Under the pieces are notes generated by a model. That model searched no databases. It was not told the origin of the DNA and was given only the letters and a program-made list of their open reading frames with translations. The position numbers and the translations under genes were made by a program. From NCBI GenBank assembly GCA_902827205.1, contig LR792634.1:124001-188000 (forward strand): a DNA stretch of 64,000 nt. The letters run 5' to 3'. Origin of the DNA: Methanocaldococcus lauensis (GTDB lineage Archaea > AGJL01 > Methanococci > Methanococcales > Methanocaldococcaceae). This document shows, one piece after another, positions 28,548-37,741 of the stretch (the stretch's first letter is position 1; each line of letters starts with the position of its first letter).

Positions 28548-28838
28548 ATGGATTTATTCTATTTAAATTTAGCGATAATTTCCTTTATAATTGGCAATAT
28601 TATTGGGTTAGAATACAGTTATAGAAAATACCCTAATCCCTATGTAGAAAAAAGTATTGATAAATTGGCGTTATCTTTGGCTATAATTGGAGGAATTTTG
28701 ATAAACACCCCTTTATATATAATTGGAACTTTATTAATTGGCTTTCCATTAGGAATGAGACCAGGATATGGAAGAGTTGAGTTAGTTGTTGGAATAATTA
28801 CTGCCTTAGTAGTGAGAGGCATAATTTCATTAGTTTAA
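28548..28838 (+). CDS. ehaL: Energy-converting hydrogenase A subunit L
   Basis: The 96-residue membrane protein fits DUF2104/EhaL, with three helices and [14 protein letters not shown] near the C-terminus. The start ATG follows GTGGTGAAATT. Confidence 0.74.
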   Translation: MDLFYLNLAIISFIIGNIIGLEYSYRKYPNPYVEKSIDKLALSLAIIGGILINTPLYIIGTLLIGFPLGMRPGYGRVELVVGIITALVVRGIISLV

Positions 28839-28855
28839 TTTATTTGGTGGTAATT

Positions 28856-29269
28856 ATGGAAGAAACATTGAATATTGACAAAAAGTATGTTGAAAATTCG
28901 TTAAAGCAGAAGATAAATGTTCTTAAAGATAATAGATTTTTAATGGATGAAGTTTTTATTCCAATATCTAAAGCGTTAAAAATTGATGTTGATGAGGTAA
29001 TTGAAATATTTCTAAAAAAATTGGACTTTACTTCATGTTATGAACTACACGCCTATGCAGAACAGGCAAGAATGGGTTGTTTAGGTAGAAAGGTTGATAT
29101 TGACTTAGGTTTATGTTGGCTATGTGATTTCTTTGGGTTAATTAAAAAAGAAGAGGCAGATTTAATTAGAAAAAAAGTTGTAGAACTTCATGTTTTGTAT
29201 AAAAAACCTTACGAAGAAGCGTTAGAAGAGGGTAGAAAATTAATTATTAAGTTGCTAAAGGAGGAATAA
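28856..29269 (+). CDS. ehaM: Energy-converting hydrogenase A subunit M (DUF1959)
   Basis: The 137-residue protein is soluble and helical and matches the DUF1959 family that accompanies Eha (motif [19 protein letters not shown] at about 58-76, and LCWLCDFFG). The start ATG at 28856 is chosen over TTG 28844 because GGTGG lies between them. It precedes the small hydrogenase subunit by 2 bp. Confidence 0.78.
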   Translation: MEETLNIDKKYVENSLKQKINVLKDNRFLMDEVFIPISKALKIDVDEVIEIFLKKLDFTSCYELHAYAEQARMGCLGRKVDIDLGLCWLCDFFGLIKKEEADLIRKKVVELHVLYKKPYEEALEEGRKLIIKLLKEE

Positions 29270-29271
29270 AT

Positions 29272-29718
29272 ATGGTAAAAAAGTTGTTTAGAAAGAGGTC
29301 AATCAATGTCTGTATTGTCAATACTGGGGGATGTAATGGATGCGACATAGAAATAGTTTCCTGTCTATCTGCGAGATATGACATAGAGCAGTATGGAATT
29401 TATGTTCATAACAATCCAAAAGAGGCAGATGTTTTGTTAGTTACTGGCCCTGTAACATTACAATGGGCTGAAAGATTGAAAGAAATTTATGAAAAAACTC
29501 CTGAACCTAAGATTGTTGTCGCAGTTGGAGCATGTGCATTGAGTGGAGGAATCTTCAAAGAGGGACATGTAGTTGGAGGAGTTCATAAAGTTATTCCAGT
29601 AGATGCTAAAATTCCGGGATGCCCTCCAAGACCCTCTGAAATAATTGAGGCAATATTAAAAGTGGCTCCAAAGGCGTTGGCAATGAGAGAAGAGAAGTTA
29701 AAAGAGAAAAATAAATAA
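29272..29718 (+). CDS. ehaN: Energy-converting hydrogenase A small subunit EhaN (NuoB-like)
   Basis: The 148-residue protein carries the proximal [4Fe-4S] cluster of the [NiFe] hydrogenase arm. Cluster cysteines are seen in [11 protein letters not shown] at about 15-25, [11 protein letters not shown] near 85 and [11 protein letters not shown] near 120. It pairs with the large subunit encoded 22 bp downstream. Confidence 0.93.
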   Translation: MVKKLFRKRSINVCIVNTGGCNGCDIEIVSCLSARYDIEQYGIYVHNNPKEADVLLVTGPVTLQWAERLKEIYEKTPEPKIVVAVGACALSGGIFKEGHVVGGVHKVIPVDAKIPGCPPRPSEIIEAILKVAPKALAMREEKLKEKNK

Positions 29719-29740
29719 AAAATTATAAAAGAGTGAAATT

Positions 29741-30871
29741 ATGGCAACAGTTCCTATTGGTCCTATTCATCCAATATTAAAAGAACCTTTAAGAATCAAA
29801 TTAATATTAGAGGGAGAAAAGCCAGTTGATGCTGAAATTGAAATGGGTTATGTTCATAGGGGAATAGAAAAAATTATGGAAGGGAAACACTGTCATAAAG
29901 GAATTTATTTGGCTGAGAGAGTTTGTGGAATCTGTTCATTTATTCACACTATGACATTTGCAGAATGTATTGAGCATATTTCAAAAACAGAGATTCCTGA
30001 CAAAGCAAAATATTTGAGAGTAATAGTATGTGAATTGGAAAGAATTCATAGCCATTTAATTGCTTCAGCAGTTTATAACTTATCAATAGAGCATGAAACT
30101 CTTGGAATATGGCTCTTAAATGTCAGAGAAATAATTATGGATTTAATAGAGATGATTACTGGAAATAGAATTAATATGGGTTACATTGTAATTGGAGGAG
30201 TTAGAAGAGACATAAATAGAGAGATGATTGATGATATAAATAAAAAACTCGATACTTTGCTTGAAGAACTAAAAAATATTATTGAAGTGTTTGAAACTGG
30301 TCCATTAATAGCTTTAAGGAGCAAAGGGATTGCTATCCTACCTTATCACGAAATTATGAGAACGAGGGCTGTTGGACCAGTATGTAGAGGCTCTGGGCTT
30401 CCAGAGAGTGATTGGAGATTGAGACATTCAACATACCAAGAACTTAAATTTAAGCCAGTTTGGAGAAAAGAGGGAGATAACTTTGCAAGAATGATGGTTA
30501 GGCATGAGGAAATCTTAGAGAGTGTTAGATTAATTAGAAAATGTTTAGAATTGTATGAAGAGAGTCAGGGAGATATTAGAGTTAAGGTAGATATAAAAGG
30601 AGGTAAGGGTGAGTGGAGAAACGAAGCTCCAAGAGGAGAGCTATTATATAAAATGGAAATTACTGATGGAGGGATTATAAAGAGAATAATGATCAGAACT
30701 CCAACTGTAATGAACTTAGAGGCATATAAGTATATGTTAAAAACCTGTCCAACAGTCTCTGATGCCATATCTGCCTACGCCAGTATAGATCCCTGCATAT
30801 CATGTACTGAAAGAACTATAATTGCTGTAAAAGATGGTAAGGAAGTTCCTATAAACTTTGGGCATATTTAG
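29741..30871 (+). CDS. ehaO: Energy-converting hydrogenase A large subunit EhaO (NuoD-like, [NiFe] site)
   Basis: The 376-residue catalytic subunit has both nickel-iron ligand pairs, [11 protein letters not shown] at about 61-71 and DPCISCTER near 355, so the active site is complete. Group 4 hydrogenases of this kind lack the C-terminal His processing peptide, and the protein ends soon after the second pair (INFGHI). It requires the Hyp maturation system, of which hypF is also in this window. Confidence 0.93.
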   Translation: MATVPIGPIHPILKEPLRIKLILEGEKPVDAEIEMGYVHRGIEKIMEGKHCHKGIYLAERVCGICSFIHTMTFAECIEHISKTEIPDKAKYLRVIVCELERIHSHLIASAVYNLSIEHETLGIWLLNVREIIMDLIEMITGNRINMGYIVIGGVRRDINREMIDDINKKLDTLLEELKNIIEVFETGPLIALRSKGIAILPYHEIMRTRAVGPVCRGSGLPESDWRLRHSTYQELKFKPVWRKEGDNFARMMVRHEEILESVRLIRKCLELYEESQGDIRVKVDIKGGKGEWRNEAPRGELLYKMEITDGGIIKRIMIRTPTVMNLEAYKYMLKTCPTVSDAISAYASIDPCISCTERTIIAVKDGKEVPINFGHI

Positions 30872-30881
30872 GGTGGTATTT

Positions 30882-32099
30882 ATGGCATCCTCTTTATGGT
30901 ATCTTTATGAATTTGTTAAAAAAAGATGGATTAAAAATTTTATTAATGCTAAGGTAAATAAAAGTTCTTATATTCCACCAGAAAGGTATAGAAAAGTTCC
31001 TCCTATTGTTAAATTTCCTGAGAGATGTATATCTTGCGAAGGATGTAAAGAAAGTTGTCCTGCCTTTGCAATTGAATTAATTTACAATGAAAATTATAAC
31101 AAAAAAATTCCAAAAATTGATGAAAACTCATGTATTGCCTGTGCCAACTGTGTCGAAGTTTGTCCTACTGGTGTCTTAGAGATAGATAAGCATAGAGTTG
31201 AAACTGAGGGATTGTTTTATAGCAAGCCAAAGTATCACAATCTTATTATAGATGAGGAAACCTGCGTAAGATGTGGAAACTGTAAGAGAGTTTGCCCAAT
31301 AAATGTTATCGACATTAAGGATGGAAAGTATGTAATTGATATTGACTTATGTATTTCCTGTAAAGAGTGTATAAAAGCGTGTCCAATAGAAAATGCCATA
31401 ATAGTCGTTGATGAGAAAAAACTAAAAGAAAAGATTGAAAAGGCATTTGAACTTAAAAATAAAAAGATTACTTATAGATTGGAAGTAGAGGAAAATAAAA
31501 TTGAGGATATTCCTCACATAGTTAATAGTTTGTGTATAACCTGCGGAATTTGTAAGGATGTGTGTGTGGGGGAGATTGATTTAGTAGAAAAAAAAGTAGT
31601 CAATTGTGTAAAATGTGGTTTATGTATTGAAGTTTGTCCAACAACAGCAATAAGATTGAAGGTTCCAATAATTCCAAAGAGGAGAGATATTTGCTATATT
31701 ATTGATGAAGATTTATGTATTGGTTGTAGAATTTGTCAGAAAGTTTGTAAGGTTGATGCAATTAAAATCAGTAAAGAGACAAAACTTCCATACATTGTTC
31801 CAGAATTGTGCGTTAGTTGTGGAGTTTGTGAGAGAGAATGTCCAGTTAATGCTATAAAACCAGTTAAACCAGAAGAGGCAAAGGAAGCTGTTAAAGTTAG
31901 AATAATAGAGGATGAAATAATTGAGAAAATTGAAAATGATTTAATTAACTACACTAAGAAGTATGGAAAGGTTTTAGAAGAGATTGAAAAATTGGCAATT
32001 AATAAACTGAAAGAGGAATTAAGAAAGAAAGTTTATGAAGAAAATAAGAGGATAAAGGAACTTAAGAGGGAGTTTTATGATAAAAGGAATAATATCTAA
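30882..32099 (+). CDS. Polyferredoxin with eight [4Fe-4S] motifs, EhaP-like
   Basis: The 405-residue protein contains eight CxxCxxCxxxC motifs from about residue 50 to 330, for example CISCEGCKESCP, CIACANCVEVCP and CVSCGVCERECP, enough for eight clusters, followed by a Lys/Glu-rich coiled-coil tail of about 70 residues. The start ATG at 30882 follows GGTGGTATTT; upstream TTG is within ehaO. It probably moves electrons between the hydrogenase and ferredoxin-dependent enzymes. Confidence 0.85.
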   Translation: MASSLWYLYEFVKKRWIKNFINAKVNKSSYIPPERYRKVPPIVKFPERCISCEGCKESCPAFAIELIYNENYNKKIPKIDENSCIACANCVEVCPTGVLEIDKHRVETEGLFYSKPKYHNLIIDEETCVRCGNCKRVCPINVIDIKDGKYVIDIDLCISCKECIKACPIENAIIVVDEKKLKEKIEKAFELKNKKITYRLEVEENKIEDIPHIVNSLCITCGICKDVCVGEIDLVEKKVVNCVKCGLCIEVCPTTAIRLKVPIIPKRRDICYIIDEDLCIGCRICQKVCKVDAIKISKETKLPYIVPELCVSCGVCERECPVNAIKPVKPEEAKEAVKVRIIEDEIIEKIENDLINYTKKYGKVLEEIEKLAINKLKEELRKKVYEENKRIKELKREFYDKRNNI

Positions 32100-32568
32100 A
32101 CACTTAGAATTAGAAGATAAAAATATTAAAATACTCCCAAAATTTAATTTAATTTTTAACAAGAGGGAAATTATCGTTAAAGAGGATAGATGTATAAATT
32201 GTGGGAAATGTATAGAGGTTTGCCCAGTTAATGCCATATCTTATGATAAAAGTGGCCTATTTATAAAAATTGATAGGGAAAAATGTATTTTCTGTGAAAA
32301 GTGTAAAAAAGTTTGCCCAACTGACGCGATTGTAATAATAAAATTAAGATGCGAGATTAACGAAACTGCAAAGATCGTTGAAATAAACAAATATGAATTT
32401 ATTGAATATATTAAAGAAAGATGTGCCTCATGTTTAGTATGCCTAAAAAACTGTCCATACAATGCTATTGAGGAGTATGGATCTAAGATAAGGATTGATA
32501 TAAATAAATGTGAGCTATGTGGAAGATGTGAAGAGCTGTGTCCTCTTAATGCTATTATATTGAGATAA
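32077..32568 (+). CDS. Polyferredoxin with four [4Fe-4S] motifs
   Basis: The 163-residue protein has four cluster motifs: CINCGKCIEVCP, CIFCEKCKKVCP, CASCLVCLKNCP and CELCGRCEELCP. It overlaps the previous gene by 23 bases, and GGGAGTTTT precedes its ATG. It belongs to the same operon as the other two polyferredoxins; whether it corresponds to EhaQ is not certain. Confidence 0.82.
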   Translation: MIKGIISKHLELEDKNIKILPKFNLIFNKREIIVKEDRCINCGKCIEVCPVNAISYDKSGLFIKIDREKCIFCEKCKKVCPTDAIVIIKLRCEINETAKIVEINKYEFIEYIKERCASCLVCLKNCPYNAIEEYGSKIRIDINKCELCGRCEELCPLNAIILR

Positions 32569-32584
32569 TTTATAGGTGATTTAT

Positions 32585-33325
32585 TTGATTGAAATAAAAA
32601 AATCTTTAAATGAAATTTTATCAAAGGTAGATGGAGATAAAGAGTATATTAGTGAAGTGGCTCACAAAATAAAGCCAATATCTTACAAATCACTATATGT
32701 CAATGAAAGTAAATGCGTTAGATGTAATCTATGCTATAAAGAGTGTCCAGTAAATGCAATAGAAAAGGCGAAAATTAGAAAGCCTGTAAAAATTATTGAT
32801 GAGAAATGTGTTAAATGTGAAATCTGTGCTCAAACGTGTCCAGTTGGGGCTATATATGTAATAGATGGAAAAGCTGAGATTAAAGATAGAGAAATACATT
32901 ATGTAATAAAAGAAAAAACCATTCCCCATAGAAAAATTAGACTAAAAAATTATTACATAGATAAAGATAAATGTGTAAAATGTGGAATTTGTGCAAGATA
33001 CTGTCCAACTGGGGCTATAAAGGTTGAGATAAGGAAGAGTATTGAGATTAATTTAGATTTATGTATGGGTTGCGGAGCTTGTATGGAAGTGTGTCCAAAA
33101 AAATGTATAAAGGTAGAAAATGAGATAGGGGAAGTTATAAAAACAAAAGACATTGAAGTTAATAAAAACTTATGTGTGGGTTGTTTTGTCTGTGTTGAAG
33201 AGTGTCCAGTCAATGCTATTGAAGAAGAAGGAGGTAAAGTTAAGATCATTAAGGATAAATGCATATTATGTGGAAAATGTGTAAAGGTTTGTCCAGTCAA
33301 TGCTATAAAGATGGAAGAGAAATAA
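32585..33325 (+). CDS. Polyferredoxin with six [4Fe-4S] motifs
   Basis: The protein of about 246 residues has six motifs from about residue 45 to 240, among them CVRCNLCYKECP, CVKCGICARYCP and CILCGKCVKVCP. The start is taken as TTG 32585, five bases after GGTGAT; GTG 32576 would lie inside that ribosome binding site. It is the last gene of the eha operon here; an A+T-rich spacer with a new promoter follows. Confidence 0.82.
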   Translation: MIEIKKSLNEILSKVDGDKEYISEVAHKIKPISYKSLYVNESKCVRCNLCYKECPVNAIEKAKIRKPVKIIDEKCVKCEICAQTCPVGAIYVIDGKAEIKDREIHYVIKEKTIPHRKIRLKNYYIDKDKCVKCGICARYCPTGAIKVEIRKSIEINLDLCMGCGACMEVCPKKCIKVENEIGEVIKTKDIEVNKNLCVGCFVCVEECPVNAIEEEGGKVKIIKDKCILCGKCVKVCPVNAIKMEEK

Positions 33326-33400
33326 TAAAAAATAAATACTAGTAAAACAATATATATCATTATAATATAATATCATTATAGATTATATTGGTGATACATT

Positions 33401-34216
33401 ATGCGATTTACTCTTAAGTTGATATTAATATTGGGAATTTTTGTAATATTCTCAACAGTATATGCAGATGCTCCAAAAGTAGTTAGAGCATATTTAGGGG
33501 TATATGAATACAATGGAACGTATCAAGATCCATTAGGAAATACATTTGAAGGTGAGTCATCATATCATGGACAACATTATTATTACACTGTTTTAATATA
33601 TGAATTAGATAACGGTCAAAAGATTAGACAAGTAATATCATTAAAAGATAATGATGGTGCTACAAATCCAGCACCAACAACAGCTTTATACTGGAAAGAT
33701 CCTGAGGGAAATATTCATCAAATATTTACACAAAGTGGTGGTCAGACATATAATGTTACTCCAATACCTTATAAAGCTGAAATTCCAATAGGTTCTCAAA
33801 TTAGAGTTGTAATGAATGATAATTACAGAGACAATAACTATGCTGATGGACATTGGGATATAAACATTACAGAAAATGGGATAAGATTTGAACATGCTCA
33901 CCAAAGTGGAGGTTTTTGGCATAACGCATCATTTATATTGACTGACCCTGCTACAAATAAATCATGGATAATTCCAATGCCATATAAAAATAGTGGAGGT
34001 AGAGAAGAGTATAGTGGAATAATTCCATTAAATGGTTCTAATGCAATTATATATGATATTTCTGGAAATTCTCCATATACTGGTAAAAGTTACACGGTAT
34101 CTTCACCAAAAGGATTCATTCATAGAGTTAAAGCACCAATTCCAGTAACTGTTTCTATATTAACTGTTGTGTTAATAACATTATTGTTAGTATATACTCA
34201 AAGAAATAAAAAATAA
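33401..34216 (+). CDS. Secreted, C-terminally membrane-anchored surface protein, 271 aa
   Basis: I do not recognise a family. A signal peptide (MRFTLKLILILGIFVIFSTVYA) is followed by about 220 extracytoplasmic residues with several N-x-S/T sequons, three conserved-looking His/Trp patches (SYHGQHYYYT, FEHAHQSGGFWHN, DGHWDINIT) and a single C-terminal helix (VTVSILTVVLITLLLVYTQ) with a basic stop-transfer end. No cysteines occur in the mature part. The gene has its own promoter-like CAATATATATC upstream and converges with rfcS. Confidence 0.78.
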   Translation: MRFTLKLILILGIFVIFSTVYADAPKVVRAYLGVYEYNGTYQDPLGNTFEGESSYHGQHYYYTVLIYELDNGQKIRQVISLKDNDGATNPAPTTALYWKDPEGNIHQIFTQSGGQTYNVTPIPYKAEIPIGSQIRVVMNDNYRDNNYADGHWDINITENGIRFEHAHQSGGFWHNASFILTDPATNKSWIIPMPYKNSGGREEYSGIIPLNGSNAIIYDISGNSPYTGKSYTVSSPKGFIHRVKAPIPVTVSILTVVLITLLLVYTQRNKK

Positions 34217-34254
34217 AAAAATAGTATATAATATAATTTTATTATTTTTTATTA

Positions 34255-37200
34255 TTATTTTTTACCCAGTAAAGCCATTTTTGCAAGTAAAGAACTTAAC
34301 TGAATTCTTTCATTTGCTCCTTCTACTATTCTAAAGTCAGTTTCTCCAATGTAATCTGCCAATTCAACCTTTTTTCTTTCATCAATGTTTAAATTATTTA
34401 TCTCTCTAAACATCTGATTTAATATATCTTCTCCACTCATACCCCACTCAACCATAAGTTTATATAATAGATCTCTTGCCTCCATAAATTTGCCTTCTAA
34501 CGCCAATTCCATCATTTTTTTAACTTCCTCAGGTCTTGCTCTTGAAGATACTTTATAAATAATTTCATCATCTATAACATTACTTAATGCAGCAGCAGTT
34601 TGTAATACATTTATAGCCTTTCTTAAATCTCCTTCACTAACATAGATAATTGCATCTAATCCACTCTCAGTTAATTTTAAATTCTCCTTTTCAGCAATCT
34701 CCTTTAATTTTTTTGCAATATCTTCTTTTTTAAGTGGAGAGAACCTGAAAACTGCACACCTTGATTGAATTGGAGGAATAATTTTACTTGGATAATTACA
34801 GGATAGTATAAACCTACAAACATTTGAGTATTTCTCCATAATTCTTCTTAAAGCGTTTTGAGCATCTGCTGTTAAAGCATCACTTTCATCTAAGAATATT
34901 ATCTTAAATGGTATGTCTCCGATTGGCTTAGTTCTTGCAAATTCTTTTACTTTTGTCCTGATAACATCTATCCCTCTTTCATCAGAGTTATGTAATAAAA
35001 TTGGGACATTTCCAGCAAAGAACATTTCATTATTTGGGACACTAACATCATATACATAGTCGTTATAATCAATAATTTCAATTTTTTTCACTTTTAATGC
35101 ATGTAAATCAGTATAAGCCAATTTATGTAATAGATAGTATATGTTTAATTCTTCTTCGCTTAATTCTTCCTTATTTATCATTTTTAGGATTTCTCTAATT
35201 AATATCTTAGAAACTCTCTCTTTTTTCTCATAAAGTTGATGCCTTAAAACATATCTCCAATTTCCATTTATCTTATCTTCAATTTTTTTCAGCAATTTTA
35301 TAATTATATTTGCTGGCAATAAATCACTTTTCTTCCAATTCATTCCTCCTTTCCATATCAGTCTAACTTCTCTGTTAAATATTGAACTCTCTATTCCTGA
35401 TATTCTCGAAAGCCATGCTATATCAATTAATAAATCTTTTGAAACTGATGTTATTCTAATTACTTCATTCCATTTTCCACAGCCATCTCCATCAGATACC
35501 CCTTTTAAATATGCTACTCTTTCATTAATTGGCAGTTGATATATAAAATAAGGAACTCTTTTGTTTCTTGCTCTTTTGCCATTTCTATCGTAGAAATTGT
35601 CTCTAATAAACCTTGCAATTTGAGTATTTAAAATTCTTATCTGTGTTGCTGAATATCTTGACCTATCAAATCCTGAAGATGTTTTATTTTTATAGGATTG
35701 TAATTCTAATTTATCTACTATTGACTCCAATTTTTTAATTAACTCTGTTTCATGGTTTCCTAATGTGTATATAACTTGTCCAGAAGTGTTATTTTTAAAA
35801 CCTACCGCCCCTTCCGCAGTGTATAAACCAAGCATCCATGCAATATCTTCATTTAGTTCTAAATTATCGACCACTCTAACTCTTGATGTTATTGCTTTTG
35901 GAGAGTATTCTTTTAAACTTATATTTTCCAAATCTCCCTCAATATTTGCAGTAAAACTCAATAAAAAGTCACCTACTTTAATATCACTTGCTTTTTTAGT
36001 TATTAGTCCATTTTCACTAAGCATCATTATAGCGTGGTTTCCAGTTAATTCTAATACAGCTCCTCCTTCAAGATGAACTCTCAATATTTTTTCCACTTTA
36101 TGCCTTATTATCTTTGAGACCTTTGCCCATTTTACTTTATAATTATCATCAACGGTTAAAACTTCTAAGTTATCCACATCTTTATATTCCTCATCTTCCT
36201 CTTTGAAATAAATTTTATCCAACTCTGCAAAGGTTGTTCTTTTAGTTACTCCATTAATTTTTACCAATATTGGAGTATCCTTAGAAACAGATGCATTGAG
36301 CTCTAAAAAGTTTTCTCTCCAATTTTCTCCGAATAAATCTCTTGCTAAACATAAAGCCGCGGTTGTATTGTGCAATATAGTTGGTAAATTACCTCCAACA
36401 AAGTTGTGATATTTTGGAACATGTAAATCATAGATTACGAAATCTCCATATAATTGCTCAATTTCAACAATTTCATCCCAATAGATTTCATTAGATGCTA
36501 AGAATAACACATAGCTAATACAATCTAATAGTTTATTATCTTCAATTTCATTATTGTCTAATTTATTAGCTATTTTATTTAAAATAGCATTACACAACTT
36601 TCTACATTCATTATAGCCTAAAATATTGCTTTTTAATTTAACATTTTTAATTCCCAACTTTTCACAGATATAATTTATTTTTTCTACATCTACAATTATT
36701 TTATCAGAAATTTCTTCGGAAATTATTATTTTATAAATATTATTTACTTTTTCCAATTTAGCGATAACACCATATCTTAATAGTGCGTAACTTAATTCTT
36801 CTGCAAAATCTTTATTTATTGCAGGAATAATTATTTTATCATTCTTTTTAATACCTTCACATTCAATATAAGCATCTAAAAATACTTTTAAAGTATTACT
36901 TTTCATAATATTATTTGGAATCCTTTTATTGGTTAAGCTATATTCTTTAATTACTTCTAATGCCTCTTTTGAAATTATTGTTATATAATTATCTCCCTCT
37001 ATTATCTTAGCATCCTTAAATAAACTTTTTGTAAGTTCTAAGAACTTATTTATAATTTTTTTATTATTGTGAGAAAATATAACCTTACTATCTTTAATAT
37101 ATCCTTCTGCTATATAATAGGCAATCCATCTAACTAAATCAATGTTTTCAATATCTTTACCGTTATTATTATCAAAAACTACATATCTTGGTGTTGCTAA

Positions 37201-37662
37201 CTTATCTCCAACCTTTAAATTTTCTGCCTTTTCCCATTTTATTTCTCCATTTTTGTTGTTTATTAGTAGAGGATGGTAGGTTGTTACTTTTAATTCTCTA
37301 CCCATCTTAGTTTTTATTTTTATTAAAGCTTTGGTTTTATCTTTATACACATACTGCACATTAAATTCTCTAACTTTTCCTTCTTCATCAACTCCTAAAA
37401 CTTTTATATTATCAGTTAAAGTTGCTCCAAATTTTCCATTGCTTATTTCATCAACAACTTCTCCAATCTCTCTAATCTCCCCATTTACAATAACTTTTGT
37501 ATCTCCTGTTAAACACTTTCCAACTCCTGGTGGTCCGCTAAACAAAAGATGGGGCATACTCTTTTTTTCAACATATTTTTTTAATCTCTTTACTATCTCA
37601 TCTTGTCCAACGATTTCATCCAATGTCTTTGGTCTATACTTTTCTACCCATGGCTCGTCCAT
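34255..37662 (-). CDS. rfcS: Replication factor C small subunit with two inteins
   Basis: The 1135-residue precursor contains two in-frame inteins that splice out to leave an RfcS of about 317 residues, the clamp loader ATPase for PCNA. Extein motifs are Walker A GPPGVGK with T after intein 1, Walker B IIFLDESDAL and SRC near QSRCAVF. Intein 1 (residues 50-432) splits the Walker A motif directly after Lys49; intein 2 (458-892) interrupts ELNA and SDERG. The M. jannaschii gene has three inteins, so one insertion site is empty here. Until spliced, the enzyme cannot bind ATP. Confidence 0.95.
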   Translation of the reverse strand: MDEPWVEKYRPKTLDEIVGQDEIVKRLKKYVEKKSMPHLLFSGPPGVGKCLTGDTKVIVNGEIREIGEVVDEISNGKFGATLTDNIKVLGVDEEGKVREFNVQYVYKDKTKALIKIKTKMGRELKVTTYHPLLINNKNGEIKWEKAENLKVGDKLATPRYVVFDNNNGKDIENIDLVRWIAYYIAEGYIKDSKVIFSHNNKKIINKFLELTKSLFKDAKIIEGDNYITIISKEALEVIKEYSLTNKRIPNNIMKSNTLKVFLDAYIECEGIKKNDKIIIPAINKDFAEELSYALLRYGVIAKLEKVNNIYKIIISEEISDKIIVDVEKINYICEKLGIKNVKLKSNILGYNECRKLCNAILNKIANKLDNNEIEDNKLLDCISYVLFLASNEIYWDEIVEIEQLYGDFVIYDLHVPKYHNFVGGNLPTILHNTTAALCLARDLFGENWRENFLELNASVSKDTPILVKINGVTKRTTFAELDKIYFKEEDEEYKDVDNLEVLTVDDNYKVKWAKVSKIIRHKVEKILRVHLEGGAVLELTGNHAIMMLSENGLITKKASDIKVGDFLLSFTANIEGDLENISLKEYSPKAITSRVRVVDNLELNEDIAWMLGLYTAEGAVGFKNNTSGQVIYTLGNHETELIKKLESIVDKLELQSYKNKTSSGFDRSRYSATQIRILNTQIARFIRDNFYDRNGKRARNKRVPYFIYQLPINERVAYLKGVSDGDGCGKWNEVIRITSVSKDLLIDIAWLSRISGIESSIFNREVRLIWKGGMNWKKSDLLPANIIIKLLKKIEDKINGNWRYVLRHQLYEKKERVSKILIREILKMINKEELSEEELNIYYLLHKLAYTDLHALKVKKIEIIDYNDYVYDVSVPNNEMFFAGNVPILLHNSDERGIDVIRTKVKEFARTKPIGDIPFKIIFLDESDALTADAQNALRRIMEKYSNVCRFILSCNYPSKIIPPIQSRCAVFRFSPLKKEDIAKKLKEIAEKENLKLTESGLDAIIYVSEGDLRKAINVLQTAAALSNVIDDEIIYKVSSRARPEEVKKMMELALEGKFMEARDLLYKLMVEWGMSGEDILNQMFREINNLNIDERKKVELADYIGETDFRIVEGANERIQLSSLLAKMALLGKK
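34987..36291 (-). mobile_element. Intein 2 of rfcS (435 aa, with LAGLIDADG homing endonuclease)
   Basis: The element starts with Ser458 (SVSKDTPILV) and ends in NVPILLHN, with Ser as the +1 residue. Block B is LTGNHAIM. The endonuclease motifs AWMLGLYTAEGAV and AYLKGVSDGDGCG are close to consensus, so the endonuclease may still be active. Confidence 0.92.
36367..37515 (-). mobile_element. Intein 1 of rfcS (383 aa, with LAGLIDADG homing endonuclease)
   Basis: The element starts with Cys50 (CLTGDTKV) and ends in LPTILHN, followed by Thr as the +1 residue. Splicing block B is TYHPLL with the conserved His. The endonuclease motifs are WIAYYIAEGYI and FLDAYIECEGI; both keep an acidic residue at the catalytic position but are diverged from the LAGLIDADG consensus. 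The insertion site is the P-loop Lys-Thr junction. Confidence 0.92.
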
Positions 37663-37741
37663 AGTTTCACCATTTAAATTTATTTTAATTATTAGTTAAA
37701 TGTTGATTCTATAATTTATATTTATTGTTGTTATTTTTATC

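Noticed and set aside
23763-33325. Reading the hydrogenase operon as Ehb rather than Eha
   Set aside because: The order and sizes (seven small membrane subunits, DUF2104- and DUF1959-type proteins before the small subunit, NuoH-like in the middle) fit Eha; the long antiporter-like EhbF of about 480 residues is absent.
32019-33360. Open frames antisense to the polyferredoxin genes
   Set aside because: They are mirror frames of repeated Cys codons and have no ribosome binding sites.
34255-37662. Possible fusion of rfcS with another gene because of its 1135-residue length
   Set aside because: The extra length is fully explained by two inteins with proper Cys/Ser starts and HN ends, and the exteins rejoin to a standard RfcS.
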